Positions 49,672 to 57,776 of a stretch of 64,000 nt of DNA are shown piece by piece (within the stretch, counting starts at the first letter, position 1; each line of letters starts with the position of its first letter). The notes under the pieces were generated by a model. That model did no database searches and was not told the DNA's origin. It saw only the letters and a list, made by a program, of their open reading frames with translations. Source of the DNA: Acinetobacter rathckeae (GTDB lineage: Bacteria; Pseudomonadota; Gammaproteobacteria; Pseudomonadales; Moraxellaceae); NCBI RefSeq assembly GCF_015627125.1, contig NZ_VTDO01000006.1, positions 1 through 64,000 on the forward strand, written 5' to 3'. The position numbers were made by a program, and so were the translations under genes.

Positions 49672-50292
49672 TTGAGTAATATGCCAGAAGCTTTTTATCG
49701 GGAACAGTTGAAGCATTTTTTGCTAGAAAATAAAAATATATACAATATCTTGCTGTCACTTTCCAAGCTGAGTGAGGACTGTTATATCAGTGCAGGTATA
49801 TTGCGAAATGCGATTTGGTCTGACTTACATGGTTATGAGGAAAGCATCGCTGAAATTGACGTGATTTATTATGACAAAAATGAGCAAAATCAACAAAAAA
49901 AGCAATTTATAGGAAATGAGCTGTCTAAACAATTTCCAAACTATGAATGGGACATTACCAATCAAGCTGAAGTACATACATGGTATAAAACAGACCAAAA
50001 TCAATCTATTTTGCCTTTGCATTCTGTTTGGTATGCATTGTCTTTATGGCCTGAAACGGCAACAGCGATTGCGGTGAGGCTTGCAAAACATGGCCAATTT
50101 GAACTGATTGCTCCTTTTGGTTTAAGTGACTTATTTGAGCTAAAATTACGTTGGAATAAAAATCTCGTCAGTGAAGCTGTGTTTAATCAAAGAATCACTA
50201 AGAAAAGATTTATGCACAGATGGCCTCAGCTGAGCTTAGAGCCACCTTTAGAGCGGGGGATATATTTAGCGAGAGACGTTATTTATTTGTAG
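49672..50292 (+). CDS. Nucleotidyltransferase-family protein (PF06042-like)
   Basis: 206 residues. The pattern SAGILRNAIWSDLHGYE ... IAEIDVIYYDKNE and the later WYALSLWPETATAIAVRL match the small bacterial nucleotidyltransferase-like family once called DUF925. The biochemical target is unknown. The start is probably TTG at 49672, five bases after AGGTGG; the next ATG (49681) is too far from that site. Soluble, no signal peptide. Stands alone. Confidence 0.75.
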   Translation: MSNMPEAFYREQLKHFLLENKNIYNILLSLSKLSEDCYISAGILRNAIWSDLHGYEESIAEIDVIYYDKNEQNQQKKQFIGNELSKQFPNYEWDITNQAEVHTWYKTDQNQSILPLHSVWYALSLWPETATAIAVRLAKHGQFELIAPFGLSDLFELKLRWNKNLVSEAVFNQRITKKRFMHRWPQLSLEPPLERGIYLARDVIYL

Positions 50293-50495
50293 ATATAGCC
50301 AATAAATACTAACATCAACACAAGATTGTTTTAAGTTACAGATGCTCTGCTACCTGACATATCACTTTGAATACGCATTTATGCCACATTCCCTCTTGAT
50401 GTCTGATCTGATAAAGCAATAATTTTATCAAATCGACTTTCTATTTTGAGTTGCACGCTTTATTCTAAAAATGATTATATAAAAAAGAGATGCAT

Positions 50496-51188
50496 ATGCA
50501 AAAAATATCAATAGGATTTCTACTTTTCCCCGGAGTCACACAACTTGATCTTACCGGGCCATATGAAGTGTTTTCTAGGTCTCCAAATACAGCAATATAT
50601 TTAATTTGGAAGGATAAAAGACCTGTGATGTCTGAAAAGGGGCTGGAAATTAACCCAAATACGACATTTGATGCATGTCCTGATTTAGATATTATTTGTA
50701 TTCCTGGTGGGTCAGGCCAAATTGAGCTGATGGACGATGAAGACACGTTAAACTTTATTAAAACAAAATCTTTAACAGCAAAGTTAATTACATCTGTTTG
50801 TACGGGCTCACTTTTACTTGGAGCTGCCGGATTATTAGTCGGTTATAAGGCCACCAGCCATTGGGCCTCAATTGATCAGTTAAAGCTGTTCGGTGCGATA
50901 CCCATCACTGAAAGAATCGTCACAGATCGAAATAGAATTACTGGAGCAGGCGTTACATCAGGTATCGATTTTGCTTTAAAAGTCGTGTCTGATACCTTTG
51001 GTGAAGAAGTCGCCAGACGCATTCAATTACACATGGAATATGATCCCCATCCTCCATTTGATTCAGGGTCGCCTTGCTTAGCATCAAGTACAACGATTAC
51101 TCATGTCAGGGAGTATATTGCGCCATTGATAGAAAAAAGATTAGAAGTAACCAAGAGAGCAGCATCTAAATTAAATCTTGGAATTTAG
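50496..51188 (+). CDS. DJ-1/PfpI-family protein, isonitrile-hydratase-like
   Basis: 230 residues from ATG 50496, supported by AAGAG eight bases upstream (an ATG two codons earlier is less likely). Nucleophile-elbow cysteine in SVCTGSLLLGAAGLL (about 105), preceded by FPGVTQLDLTGPYEVF, a block shared with isonitrile hydratase (InhA) of Pseudomonas. It may hydrate isonitriles to N-formamides, but many DJ-1 homologues with this pattern are uncharacterised. The hairpin overlapping the stop separates it from the convergent SDR gene. Confidence 0.78.
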   Translation: MQKISIGFLLFPGVTQLDLTGPYEVFSRSPNTAIYLIWKDKRPVMSEKGLEINPNTTFDACPDLDIICIPGGSGQIELMDDEDTLNFIKTKSLTAKLITSVCTGSLLLGAAGLLVGYKATSHWASIDQLKLFGAIPITERIVTDRNRITGAGVTSGIDFALKVVSDTFGEEVARRIQLHMEYDPHPPFDSGSPCLASSTTITHVREYIAPLIEKRLEVTKRAASKLNLGI

Positions 51189-51216
51189 ATGTATTAACAC
51201 AGCCTTTAATACATCT
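51187..51216. terminator. Hairpin between convergent DJ-1 and SDR genes
   Basis: Perfect 11-bp inverted repeat AGATGTATTAA / TTAATACATCT, extendable to 14 bp, with an 8-base loop. T tract weak on both strands. Confidence 0.5.
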
Positions 51217-51273
51217 AAAAAACATGCTTTCATACGCTATGTATTAAAATGTTTTGCCTTGTCATAATTGTGC

Positions 51274-52059
51274 TTACAAAGTATTGATCATGCCGCCATC
51301 AACTCGGATGACGCTACCAGTGATGTAGCTGGCTTGCTGACTGGCAAGGAATGCAGCCGTGGCCCCGTATTCTTGCGGATGACCATAACGTCCTAAAGGA
51401 ATCTCTTGGCGACTTTTTTCTGCAACAGCATCAACAGTGCTGTTTTCACGTTTGGCTTTCATGGTGTCGAGTTGGTTCACACGCTCGGTTGCAATACGTC
51501 CTGGTACAAGAATATTGACTGTTACGCCGTGTGCTGCAACCTCATTTGCGAGTGTTTTCGACCAACCAAGGAGACTCATACGAAGAGCATTTGATAAAGC
51601 TAGGTTGGCAATAGGTGCAATCACTCCCGAAGAGGTTGAGGTGATAATACGCCCCCAGCCACGTTGTTTCATACCCGGTAACACTTTATCTGTCAGTTGG
51701 ATGAGCGAGGTCACCATCAATGAAAACTGTTGTTGCCATATGGTATTATCTGTGCCTGCTGCAGTTGCAGGTGGTGGGCCACCTGAGTTATTGACTAAAA
51801 TATCTATATCTCCCCAATGTTGGGTGATATCAGACAGCACGGTATCAAAAAGTTCTGGCTGTGCTAGGTCAAGTTGCCAAGCGTGTGCTTGACCACCGTT
51901 GGCATGAATCATGGCGACAGTAGCATCTAACTTTTCCTGATTTCTTCCAGTCACGGCGACTTTTACACCTTCTTGTGCCAATGACAGGGCCATGGCTTGC
52001 CCTAAGCCACTTCCTGCCCCACAAACCAATGCAACTCGACCACAAATGTGTAGATCCAT
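51274..52059 (-). CDS. SDR-family protein, atypical (no YxxxK), BKR-like
   Basis: 261 residues with a Rossmann fold: GAGSGLGQA (NAD(P) motif, about 15-23), NNSGG (about 90-94), and the C-terminal VIRVDGGM. The catalytic Ser is present in TSTSSGVIAP, but the canonical YxxxK is replaced by NLALSNALR, as in the atypical ketoacyl-reductase-like SDR subgroup. Whether it is a normal dehydrogenase is therefore uncertain. AAGGA lies before ATG. It lies 69 bp downstream of the GntR regulator on the same strand, so it may belong to the 53-62 kb regulon. Confidence 0.82.
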   Translation of the reverse strand: MDLHICGRVALVCGAGSGLGQAMALSLAQEGVKVAVTGRNQEKLDATVAMIHANGGQAHAWQLDLAQPELFDTVLSDITQHWGDIDILVNNSGGPPPATAAGTDNTIWQQQFSLMVTSLIQLTDKVLPGMKQRGWGRIITSTSSGVIAPIANLALSNALRMSLLGWSKTLANEVAAHGVTVNILVPGRIATERVNQLDTMKAKRENSTVDAVAEKSRQEIPLGRYGHPQEYGATAAFLASQQASYITGSVIRVDGGMINTL

Positions 52060-52128
52060 GATTTTTCCTTTATTGTATTTTTCGTTGCTAAATATGCAAA
52101 AAAAAGTGCCGATAGTGGTCTTTGCATG

Positions 52129-53010
52129 TTAAATTTTTACGAGATCATAGGCATATTGTAAGTGTATACGCATCAGTTCAGCCGCTTGTTCAGGTTTGTT
52201 CTCTTTGATCATATCTATAATGGCGACATGTTCTTCACACCATGCTTTGACCCGACGTTTATTGTGATAGCTGTTAAACTCTAACAAACGACGTAGGCGG
52301 TTTTGTTGTTGTATGGCTTGTAATATAAAAAAGTTTCCACTGGACTCTGCCAGTAGTTCATGAAATGAAGCATCCGTTTCAAAAATTTCACGAGCAGGTA
52401 CTTTGGTGATATCTGGATGAGTGATTAAACGTAGGTGCTGAGCCCGAATCTGTTTGAGTCGTGTATGATCTATACGAAATTGTGGACTGAGCAGTGCTGT
52501 AGGTTCAATCATTAGTCTGAAACTATAACTATTACGTAAAGCGACATCACTATTTAGCGTCTGTTGGAAACGCCAACCGTGTCCTGCATTTCGTGAAATT
52601 AAACCATCTTCTGATAATTTGACCAGTGCACGGGTAAGTACGCCACGATCGACCTCATAACGAGCGCTCACTTCCGTTTGGGTGAAAGATGAAGGGAGGA
52701 CACCTGCGATATGGTCACGTACTAAAAGTTCATAGAGCGTTTGGTCGCTACTTGGTGAGGGTTCAATGTTTAGGTGTTGTAACTCTTCGGCACTTTTTAT
52801 GAGATAGAAACCATGATTTGGTCGTGACTTTACTGCCCCGAGCCGAGTTAATTCTTTGAGGCCAGCACGTATAGGAGTTCGAGATACGCCTAAGGCATCT
52901 GCTAAATATTTTTCACGTAAATGGTGACCTGGTTCAAATCTTGCTTCATATATTAAGTCAAGCAATTGCCGAGCAATACGGCGACTACTGGCAGAAGAGG
53001 TTGGTTGCAT
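52129..53010 (-). CDS. GntR-family regulator with tandem winged helices and FCD-type C-terminus
   Basis: 293 residues. The first winged helix (about 8-70) has LREKYLADALGVSRTPIRAGLKELTRLGAV. A second GntR-like one (about 90-150) has FTQTEVSARYEVDRGVLTRALVKLSEDGLI. A helical FCD-like ligand-binding domain (about 160-290) carries the metal-site-type residues in DASFHELLAESSGN. Such regulators usually repress a divergent catabolic operon until a carboxylate ligand binds; here the neighbour is the ABC importer cluster. AGGAG lies nine bases before ATG, inside the divergent control region. Confidence 0.85.
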   Translation of the reverse strand: MQPTSSASSRRIARQLLDLIYEARFEPGHHLREKYLADALGVSRTPIRAGLKELTRLGAVKSRPNHGFYLIKSAEELQHLNIEPSPSSDQTLYELLVRDHIAGVLPSSFTQTEVSARYEVDRGVLTRALVKLSEDGLISRNAGHGWRFQQTLNSDVALRNSYSFRLMIEPTALLSPQFRIDHTRLKQIRAQHLRLITHPDITKVPAREIFETDASFHELLAESSGNFFILQAIQQQNRLRRLLEFNSYHNKRRVKAWCEEHVAIIDMIKENKPEQAAELMRIHLQYAYDLVKI

Positions 53011-53027
53011 ATAAGTGGGCTCCTAAT

Positions 53028-53062
53028 ATGTATTATTATCACCAGATTATACAATAATACAT
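53028..53062. promoter_or_regulatory. Inverted repeat, candidate GntR operator
   Basis: Perfect 10-bp arms ATGTATTATT (53028-53037) and AATAATACAT (53053-53062) with a 15-bp spacer, in the intergenic region between the GntR gene and the divergent ABC operon. A 25-bp arm-to-arm period places the two halves roughly on similar faces of the helix. Confidence 0.6.
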
Positions 53063-53197
53063 GTCAATCAAATGACTTGGGTATAGATAATTTGCACAAA
53101 AACTATGCGTATTGCACCGATAGGGGACATTTTTTGTAATTAAGATTGTATTTTATGATGTATAAAGATCAATTAAATAATTGGCTGGGAGAAATTT

Positions 53198-54013
53198 ATG
53201 TTCAGTACTGCTGTGAAAAAAACGCTGTGTGTATTTGGGGTGGTATCTGCATTGGGTTGGATACCTATGACGAGCCAAGCAGGCATTGGAGAGGTGGCAT
53301 CAGGAAAACTGACTTATGGTACTGCTGCGACATTTATGCCGTTTGAGTTTGTCAAAGATGGCAAGCTTACGGGATTTGATATTGATTTGATTAATGCACT
53401 GAGTCAGTCAATTCAGTTGCAACCAGTACCTTTACCGATGGAGTTTAAAGGGTTGATTCCAGCATTACAGGGTAAGCGCATAGATATGATTAACTCGGCA
53501 ATGTATGTCAACTCAACGCGTGCAGAGCAAGTCGACTTCGTACCTTATTTAAAAATTGGTAATCGTGTTGTTGTCAAAAAAGGCAATCCAGCAGGTATTA
53601 CTGGGCGTGACTTATCATTGTGCGGTAAGAATATTGCCGTGACATTGGGCGGCATTGAGGAAAGTCAGGCACGTGTAGACAATAAAAACTGTCTACAGGC
53701 TAAAAAGGCTGCAATTAATGTGATGACGTTTCCAGCAGCAACAGATTCAGCTGTTGCTGTTGCACAAGGTCGAGCCGATGCTGAGTTTTTACCAACACCA
53801 GGGTCTGTGGCACTTTTTAGAGAAAAACCAGGTGTGTTTGAAGCGGTTGGTGCAGAGTTTGAAGCCGATACGCATATTGCCTTTGCAGTACGTAAGGGGG
53901 ATGCAGATGCAAAAAAACTTTTGGAAACAGGACTACAAAATTTAGTGAAGGACGGCACATATAAACAACTGATTAAAAAGTGGGATTTTCCAGACTCCGT
54001 AGCCATTTTTTAA
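53198..54013 (+). CDS. Polar-amino-acid-type ABC transporter substrate-binding protein
   Basis: 271 residues with a signal peptide (about 1-28, cleavage after SQA). The SBP_bac_3 fold shows LTYGTAATFMPFEFVKDGKLTGFDIDLINAL, the family signature, and RIDMINSAMYVNSTRAEQVDFVPY. Two cysteines (LCGKN and NCLQA) may form a disulfide. It should deliver an amino-acid-like solute to the permease and ATPase encoded immediately downstream. GGGAG lies nine bases before the ATG. First gene of the 53-59.9 kb run. The substrate is unknown. Confidence 0.9.
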   Translation: MFSTAVKKTLCVFGVVSALGWIPMTSQAGIGEVASGKLTYGTAATFMPFEFVKDGKLTGFDIDLINALSQSIQLQPVPLPMEFKGLIPALQGKRIDMINSAMYVNSTRAEQVDFVPYLKIGNRVVVKKGNPAGITGRDLSLCGKNIAVTLGGIEESQARVDNKNCLQAKKAAINVMTFPAATDSAVAVAQGRADAEFLPTPGSVALFREKPGVFEAVGAEFEADTHIAFAVRKGDADAKKLLETGLQNLVKDGTYKQLIKKWDFPDSVAIF

Positions 54014-54033
54014 ACTATTGAACGGAGAGAATC

Positions 54034-54756
54034 ATGTCGATTGATTTAATGTGGCAGTACTTTTTATCACCCGAGTTCTTACAGGGTGCTTGGATGACCC
54101 TGCTGATTACATTGTGTTCGTTGTTATGTGGTGTTGTGTTGGGGTTGTTATTGGCATTATTACAAGAAGCACCCTCTAAGGCAGGGAAGACACTAGCATT
54201 TTTCTATGTTTGGCTGTTTCGAGGCACGCCTGTGCTGTTCCAAATCATATTTATTTATAACGTATTGCCATCTTTCGGTTTGAGTTTCTCTGCATTTACT
54301 TGTGCTGTGCTGGCACTGTCATTGAATGAGGGAGCTTATATGGCAGAAATTCTACGCTCAGGACTTCAAGCGGTGAAGAGTGGCCAGCGTACAGCAGGTA
54401 TGGCACTGGGAATGACCAATATGCAGATTATGCGAAAGGTTGTACTGCCACAGGCAGCCCGTATTGTATTACCACCGATGGGAAATCAAATGATTAGCAT
54501 GTTGAAATCCAGTGCATTGGTTTCGGTCATTGCTGTGCAAGAGTTGCTATTGGTGGCAAATCAAACGGCCAGTGCCAGTTTTCGTTATTTCGAAGCATTG
54601 TGTGCAGCTGGGGTCTATTACTTACTTCTCACCAGCTTATTTATGGCTTTTCAGTCGTGGTTAGAACGTGTGCTTGATCCTAAACAGCGCCGCCTTAAGC
54701 AGCAAAAAGCACAGGCACGAGATATTCATACTGCTGAAACCAGTAAAACAATGTGA
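54034..54756 (+). CDS. Polar-amino-acid ABC transporter permease (HisMQ type)
   Basis: 240 residues, five or more hydrophobic segments. The N-terminal FLQGAWMTLLITLCSLLCGVVLG and FRGTPVLFQIIF are typical of His/Glu/Gln permeases. The EAA loop (SGQRTAGMALGMTNMQIMRKVVLPQAARI, about 116-144) docks the ATPase. A single permease gene implies a homodimer. 20 bp after the binding-protein gene; its stop is next to the ATPase ribosome-binding site. Confidence 0.92.
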   Translation: MSIDLMWQYFLSPEFLQGAWMTLLITLCSLLCGVVLGLLLALLQEAPSKAGKTLAFFYVWLFRGTPVLFQIIFIYNVLPSFGLSFSAFTCAVLALSLNEGAYMAEILRSGLQAVKSGQRTAGMALGMTNMQIMRKVVLPQAARIVLPPMGNQMISMLKSSALVSVIAVQELLLVANQTASASFRYFEALCAAGVYYLLLTSLFMAFQSWLERVLDPKQRRLKQQKAQARDIHTAETSKTM

Positions 54757-54764
54757 GGTATGTC

Positions 54765-55511
54765 ATGAATTATAAGCCTAAACCTTTACTGGAAATGATC
54801 GGTATTGATAAATGTTTTGGTAAACAAATGGTACTCAAAAATTGTTCTCTTCAGGTACATCGTGGGGAAACTGTGGTGTTGATTGGTCCTTCTGGTTCAG
54901 GTAAGTCGACATTGTTGCGATGTGTGAACATGCTCTCGCCATCAGACAGTGGTGATGTGTTTTTCACCGAGCAAAATATTACTCGTGGAGATGTACCTAT
55001 ACCTCAGTTACGTCAGCGTATTGGGATGGTGTTCCAAAATTATGAGCTATTTTCACACCTTACTGCGGCGGAAAATATTATGTTGGCACCCATGACGGTA
55101 TTGGGCGTGAGTCGTGCTGAAGCACGTCAACAAGCTGAAGCACTGTTAAAAAAAGTACGTATTCATGACCGAGCAGATCATTTCCCTGATGAACTATCTG
55201 GTGGGCAACAACAACGTGTTGCGATTGCCAGAGCATTGGCGATGAAACCTGAACTGATGTTGTATGACGAACCGACTTCGGCACTTGATCCTGAGATGAT
55301 TCGTGAAGTCCTTGATGTGATGGCTGAACTCAGTGCCGAAGGTATGACGAGCATTGTGGTCACACACGAGATGGGTTTTGCACGCCGTGCCGCCAACCAA
55401 ATTTTGTTTATGGAAGATGGTGAGATTTTAGAATCTGCCAGCACTGAAGATTTTTTTACTGGAAAGGTCAATGCACGTGCAAGGCATTTTCTTGACCAAA
55501 TCCTTCATTGA
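54765..55511 (+). CDS. Polar-amino-acid ABC transporter ATP-binding protein
   Basis: 248 residues from ATG 54765, with GAGG seven bases upstream; a GTG 12 bp earlier is less likely. Walker A GPSGSGKSTLLR (about 39), Q-loop VFQNYELFSHLT, signature LSGGQQQRVAIARA (about 143), Walker B MLYDEPTSALDP and the H-loop VTHEMGFARR. This is the GlnQ/HisP type and energises the importer. It ends 13 bp before the M20 gene start. Confidence 0.94.
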   Translation: MNYKPKPLLEMIGIDKCFGKQMVLKNCSLQVHRGETVVLIGPSGSGKSTLLRCVNMLSPSDSGDVFFTEQNITRGDVPIPQLRQRIGMVFQNYELFSHLTAAENIMLAPMTVLGVSRAEARQQAEALLKKVRIHDRADHFPDELSGGQQQRVAIARALAMKPELMLYDEPTSALDPEMIREVLDVMAELSAEGMTSIVVTHEMGFARRAANQILFMEDGEILESASTEDFFTGKVNARARHFLDQILH

Positions 55512-55524
55512 TTGTGGAGTAGCG

Positions 55525-56700
55525 ATGAGTGTTTATGATGTAGACAGCATGCGTATGAAGCAAAATTTAGCCACGCTTGTTGGAATTAATACAGAAAATC
55601 CCCCAGGTCGAGAGCATGAAGCTGCCGAATGTGTTGCTGCTTGGCTTAACTCAGTGGGTTTTGATGTGTCGTTGAGTGGATATGCCGAGGGACGTAGCAA
55701 TGTTATTGCAGTACTGAAAAATGGTGCGGGCCCCTGTTTTGCTTTCAATACCCATCTTGACACTGTGCCTGCAGGTACTGGCTGGCATACAGATGCATTT
55801 ACGCTCACCGAACGTGATGGGCGGCTTTACGGACGAGGTGCTTGTGATGCCAAAGGGCCATTGGTTGCGATGGTGGAAGCATTACGTATATTGGCGATAC
55901 ATCAAGAAAGCTGGTCTGGCACGCTCATGGGGGTGTTTACTGCTGATGAAGAGGTGGCGAGTGAAGGTGCGAAGTTTTATGTTAAAGAGGCAGCACCAGA
56001 GATTGACTTTGTGGTCATTGGTGAACCCACTTCAAATGCAACATTTTCAGCACATAAAGGTAGCTTGCGTCCACGTGTCAGGGTTCAGGGGGTCGCAGCA
56101 CATTCCGGTACGCCAGAGTTGGGGGTAAATGCCATTTATCAGTCGGCAAAACTGTTGGGGTTAATTGAGCAGACACATCAGCAGCAGGTGCATTGCCGTT
56201 GCCATGCTCTTGTGGGGCATGCCAGTTTGACAGTGACACGTATTCATGGTGGCCATGCCGATAACATCGTGCCAGACAGTTGTGAGCTGTTGTTAGATCG
56301 CCGTATGGTTCCTGGTGAAAGTGAGGCAGATGTTAAAGATGAGTTACAACAGTTGCTTGACCATGCTAGAGATTGTACTGGTGTAAAGGCTGAAATTATC
56401 GCTTGGCAGGCAACGACGGGTGGTGCAACTGAAACAGATCGTAATGAAACCATTGTGAAACAGAGTTTGGCTGCTTGTCGCCATCATGGCCAAGCCAATG
56501 CTGGACCATTCGGCTTTCAAGGCGGGTGTGATTTAGTGCATTTTCGTGCTTTGGGGGCAAAGGGGGTAGTCATTGGCCCTGGTGATTTGGCTGTGGCACA
56601 TAAATCAGATGAGTTTGTGCCTATAGATGAGTTTATTGCTGCAACTTCTATTTATCTTGATATTGCTTTAGCAATGTTACCGTCGGAATCCAAAGTGTGA
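55525..56700 (+). CDS. M20-family metallo-amidohydrolase (ArgE/DapE-like)
   Basis: 391 residues from ATG 55525 (TGGAG six bases upstream); the frame extends 54 bp further, overlapping the ATPase gene, but without support. Metal and catalytic residues: His77 and Asp79 in THLDTVPAG, Asp108 in GACDAKGP, Glu142 and Glu143 in TADEEVAS, Glu167 in IGEPTS, and a late His in VAHKSDEF. It hydrolyses an N-acyl amino acid or short peptide. It precedes an enolase-superfamily gene (4-bp overlap), a pairing that recalls N-acylamino-acid racemase plus deacylase pathways; that is inference. Confidence 0.88.
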   Translation: MSVYDVDSMRMKQNLATLVGINTENPPGREHEAAECVAAWLNSVGFDVSLSGYAEGRSNVIAVLKNGAGPCFAFNTHLDTVPAGTGWHTDAFTLTERDGRLYGRGACDAKGPLVAMVEALRILAIHQESWSGTLMGVFTADEEVASEGAKFYVKEAAPEIDFVVIGEPTSNATFSAHKGSLRPRVRVQGVAAHSGTPELGVNAIYQSAKLLGLIEQTHQQQVHCRCHALVGHASLTVTRIHGGHADNIVPDSCELLLDRRMVPGESEADVKDELQQLLDHARDCTGVKAEIIAWQATTGGATETDRNETIVKQSLAACRHHGQANAGPFGFQGGCDLVHFRALGAKGVVIGPGDLAVAHKSDEFVPIDEFIAATSIYLDIALAMLPSESKV

Positions 56701-57773
56701 AAATACGGCTATGGTATGGGAAATTACACTATGCGGGCATTACCTTGCATACGGCAGCTTCTGGTGCAGTCAATGCATTAGAAATATTGTGGTTACAACT
56801 TGATGATGCCATTGGTGAGGTGCGACTGAATATTGATTATCTACATGGTTATAGTGCTACGCAAGTATTACAAAATGTTCAGCGTGCCTTGGCACAGTGG
56901 AATAGCCATGCGTGCCCGAAATCCTTGCTAGAAAAAGTACATACTGAAGGTGCGGGTTTACTCGCCCCAACACGGATGTTGTTGGATATGGCATTGCATA
57001 ATTTATTGGCCAAACGAGCACAACAGTCACTTGCACAGTATTTAGGAGCCACTACACCTTGTGCTTTGTCTTTTATGACCAATCAGACTTTATTTTGGGG
57101 CAGTGAAGCACAGATGCTACACCAAGCCGAGCATTACGTTGATCGTGGTTTTACACAACTGAAACTACGTACAGGTGTGGCAGATTTTGCGACGGATTTA
57201 GCTCGCTTACAACGACTGCGTAGTGAGTTTGGTACCAGTATTTCATTGGCTATTGACGTAAATGGTCAGTGGTCACTTACACAGGCACAGCAGGCATTTC
57301 CTGTGTTGTGTGATTTGGGGTTAAGTTATGTTGAACAGCCATTAGCACCTACAGAGGATGACAAGCTGAACATGCTGTACTCATTTGGCATGCCAATTAT
57401 GTTAGATGAAAGCTTGATCAATGATGTTGCAATTGATCGCTTGATTATGGCAAACGGAGCATTGTGGGGACATTTGAAATTGGTCAAATTTGGTGGAATT
57501 ACACCGACATTGGCCGTAGCACGTCGCTTACAGCGTGGAGGTATACCTTTTATGGTTGGACAAATGAATGAAGGTCATGCGGCAACGTCAGCAGCATTAC
57601 AACTGTGTCGCTTACTACAGCCTCAATTTGCAGAACTTTATGGTGCGGATGGTCTTATAGATGATGCGGTCAGTGGTTTGCAATATCACCATGGTTGTGT
57701 AGAGGTTTCTAATATTGATGGTTTGGGGGTGAATTTTGATGCCACTCGTGCCACTTTGATTCAGGAGTTTTAA
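56697..57773 (+). CDS. Enolase-superfamily enzyme, muconate-lactonizing/racemase subgroup-like
   Basis: 358 residues from GTG 56697 (overlaps the M20 stop by 4 bp). Barrel residues: the KxK position reads K156-L-R158, metal ligands Asp187 (DVNGQW), Glu213 (YVEQP) and Asp237 (MLDES), and a Lys in LKLVKFGGIT (261/264). The family abstracts a proton alpha to a carboxylate to racemise, epimerise, dehydrate or cycloisomerise. Arg in place of the second Lys is unusual for racemases of the MLE subgroup. The reaction is not assignable. Four bases separate it from the M24 gene. Confidence 0.8.
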   Translation: MKIRLWYGKLHYAGITLHTAASGAVNALEILWLQLDDAIGEVRLNIDYLHGYSATQVLQNVQRALAQWNSHACPKSLLEKVHTEGAGLLAPTRMLLDMALHNLLAKRAQQSLAQYLGATTPCALSFMTNQTLFWGSEAQMLHQAEHYVDRGFTQLKLRTGVADFATDLARLQRLRSEFGTSISLAIDVNGQWSLTQAQQAFPVLCDLGLSYVEQPLAPTEDDKLNMLYSFGMPIMLDESLINDVAIDRLIMANGALWGHLKLVKFGGITPTLAVARRLQRGGIPFMVGQMNEGHAATSAALQLCRLLQPQFAELYGADGLIDDAVSGLQYHHGCVEVSNIDGLGVNFDATRATLIQEF

Positions 57774-57776
57774 ATC

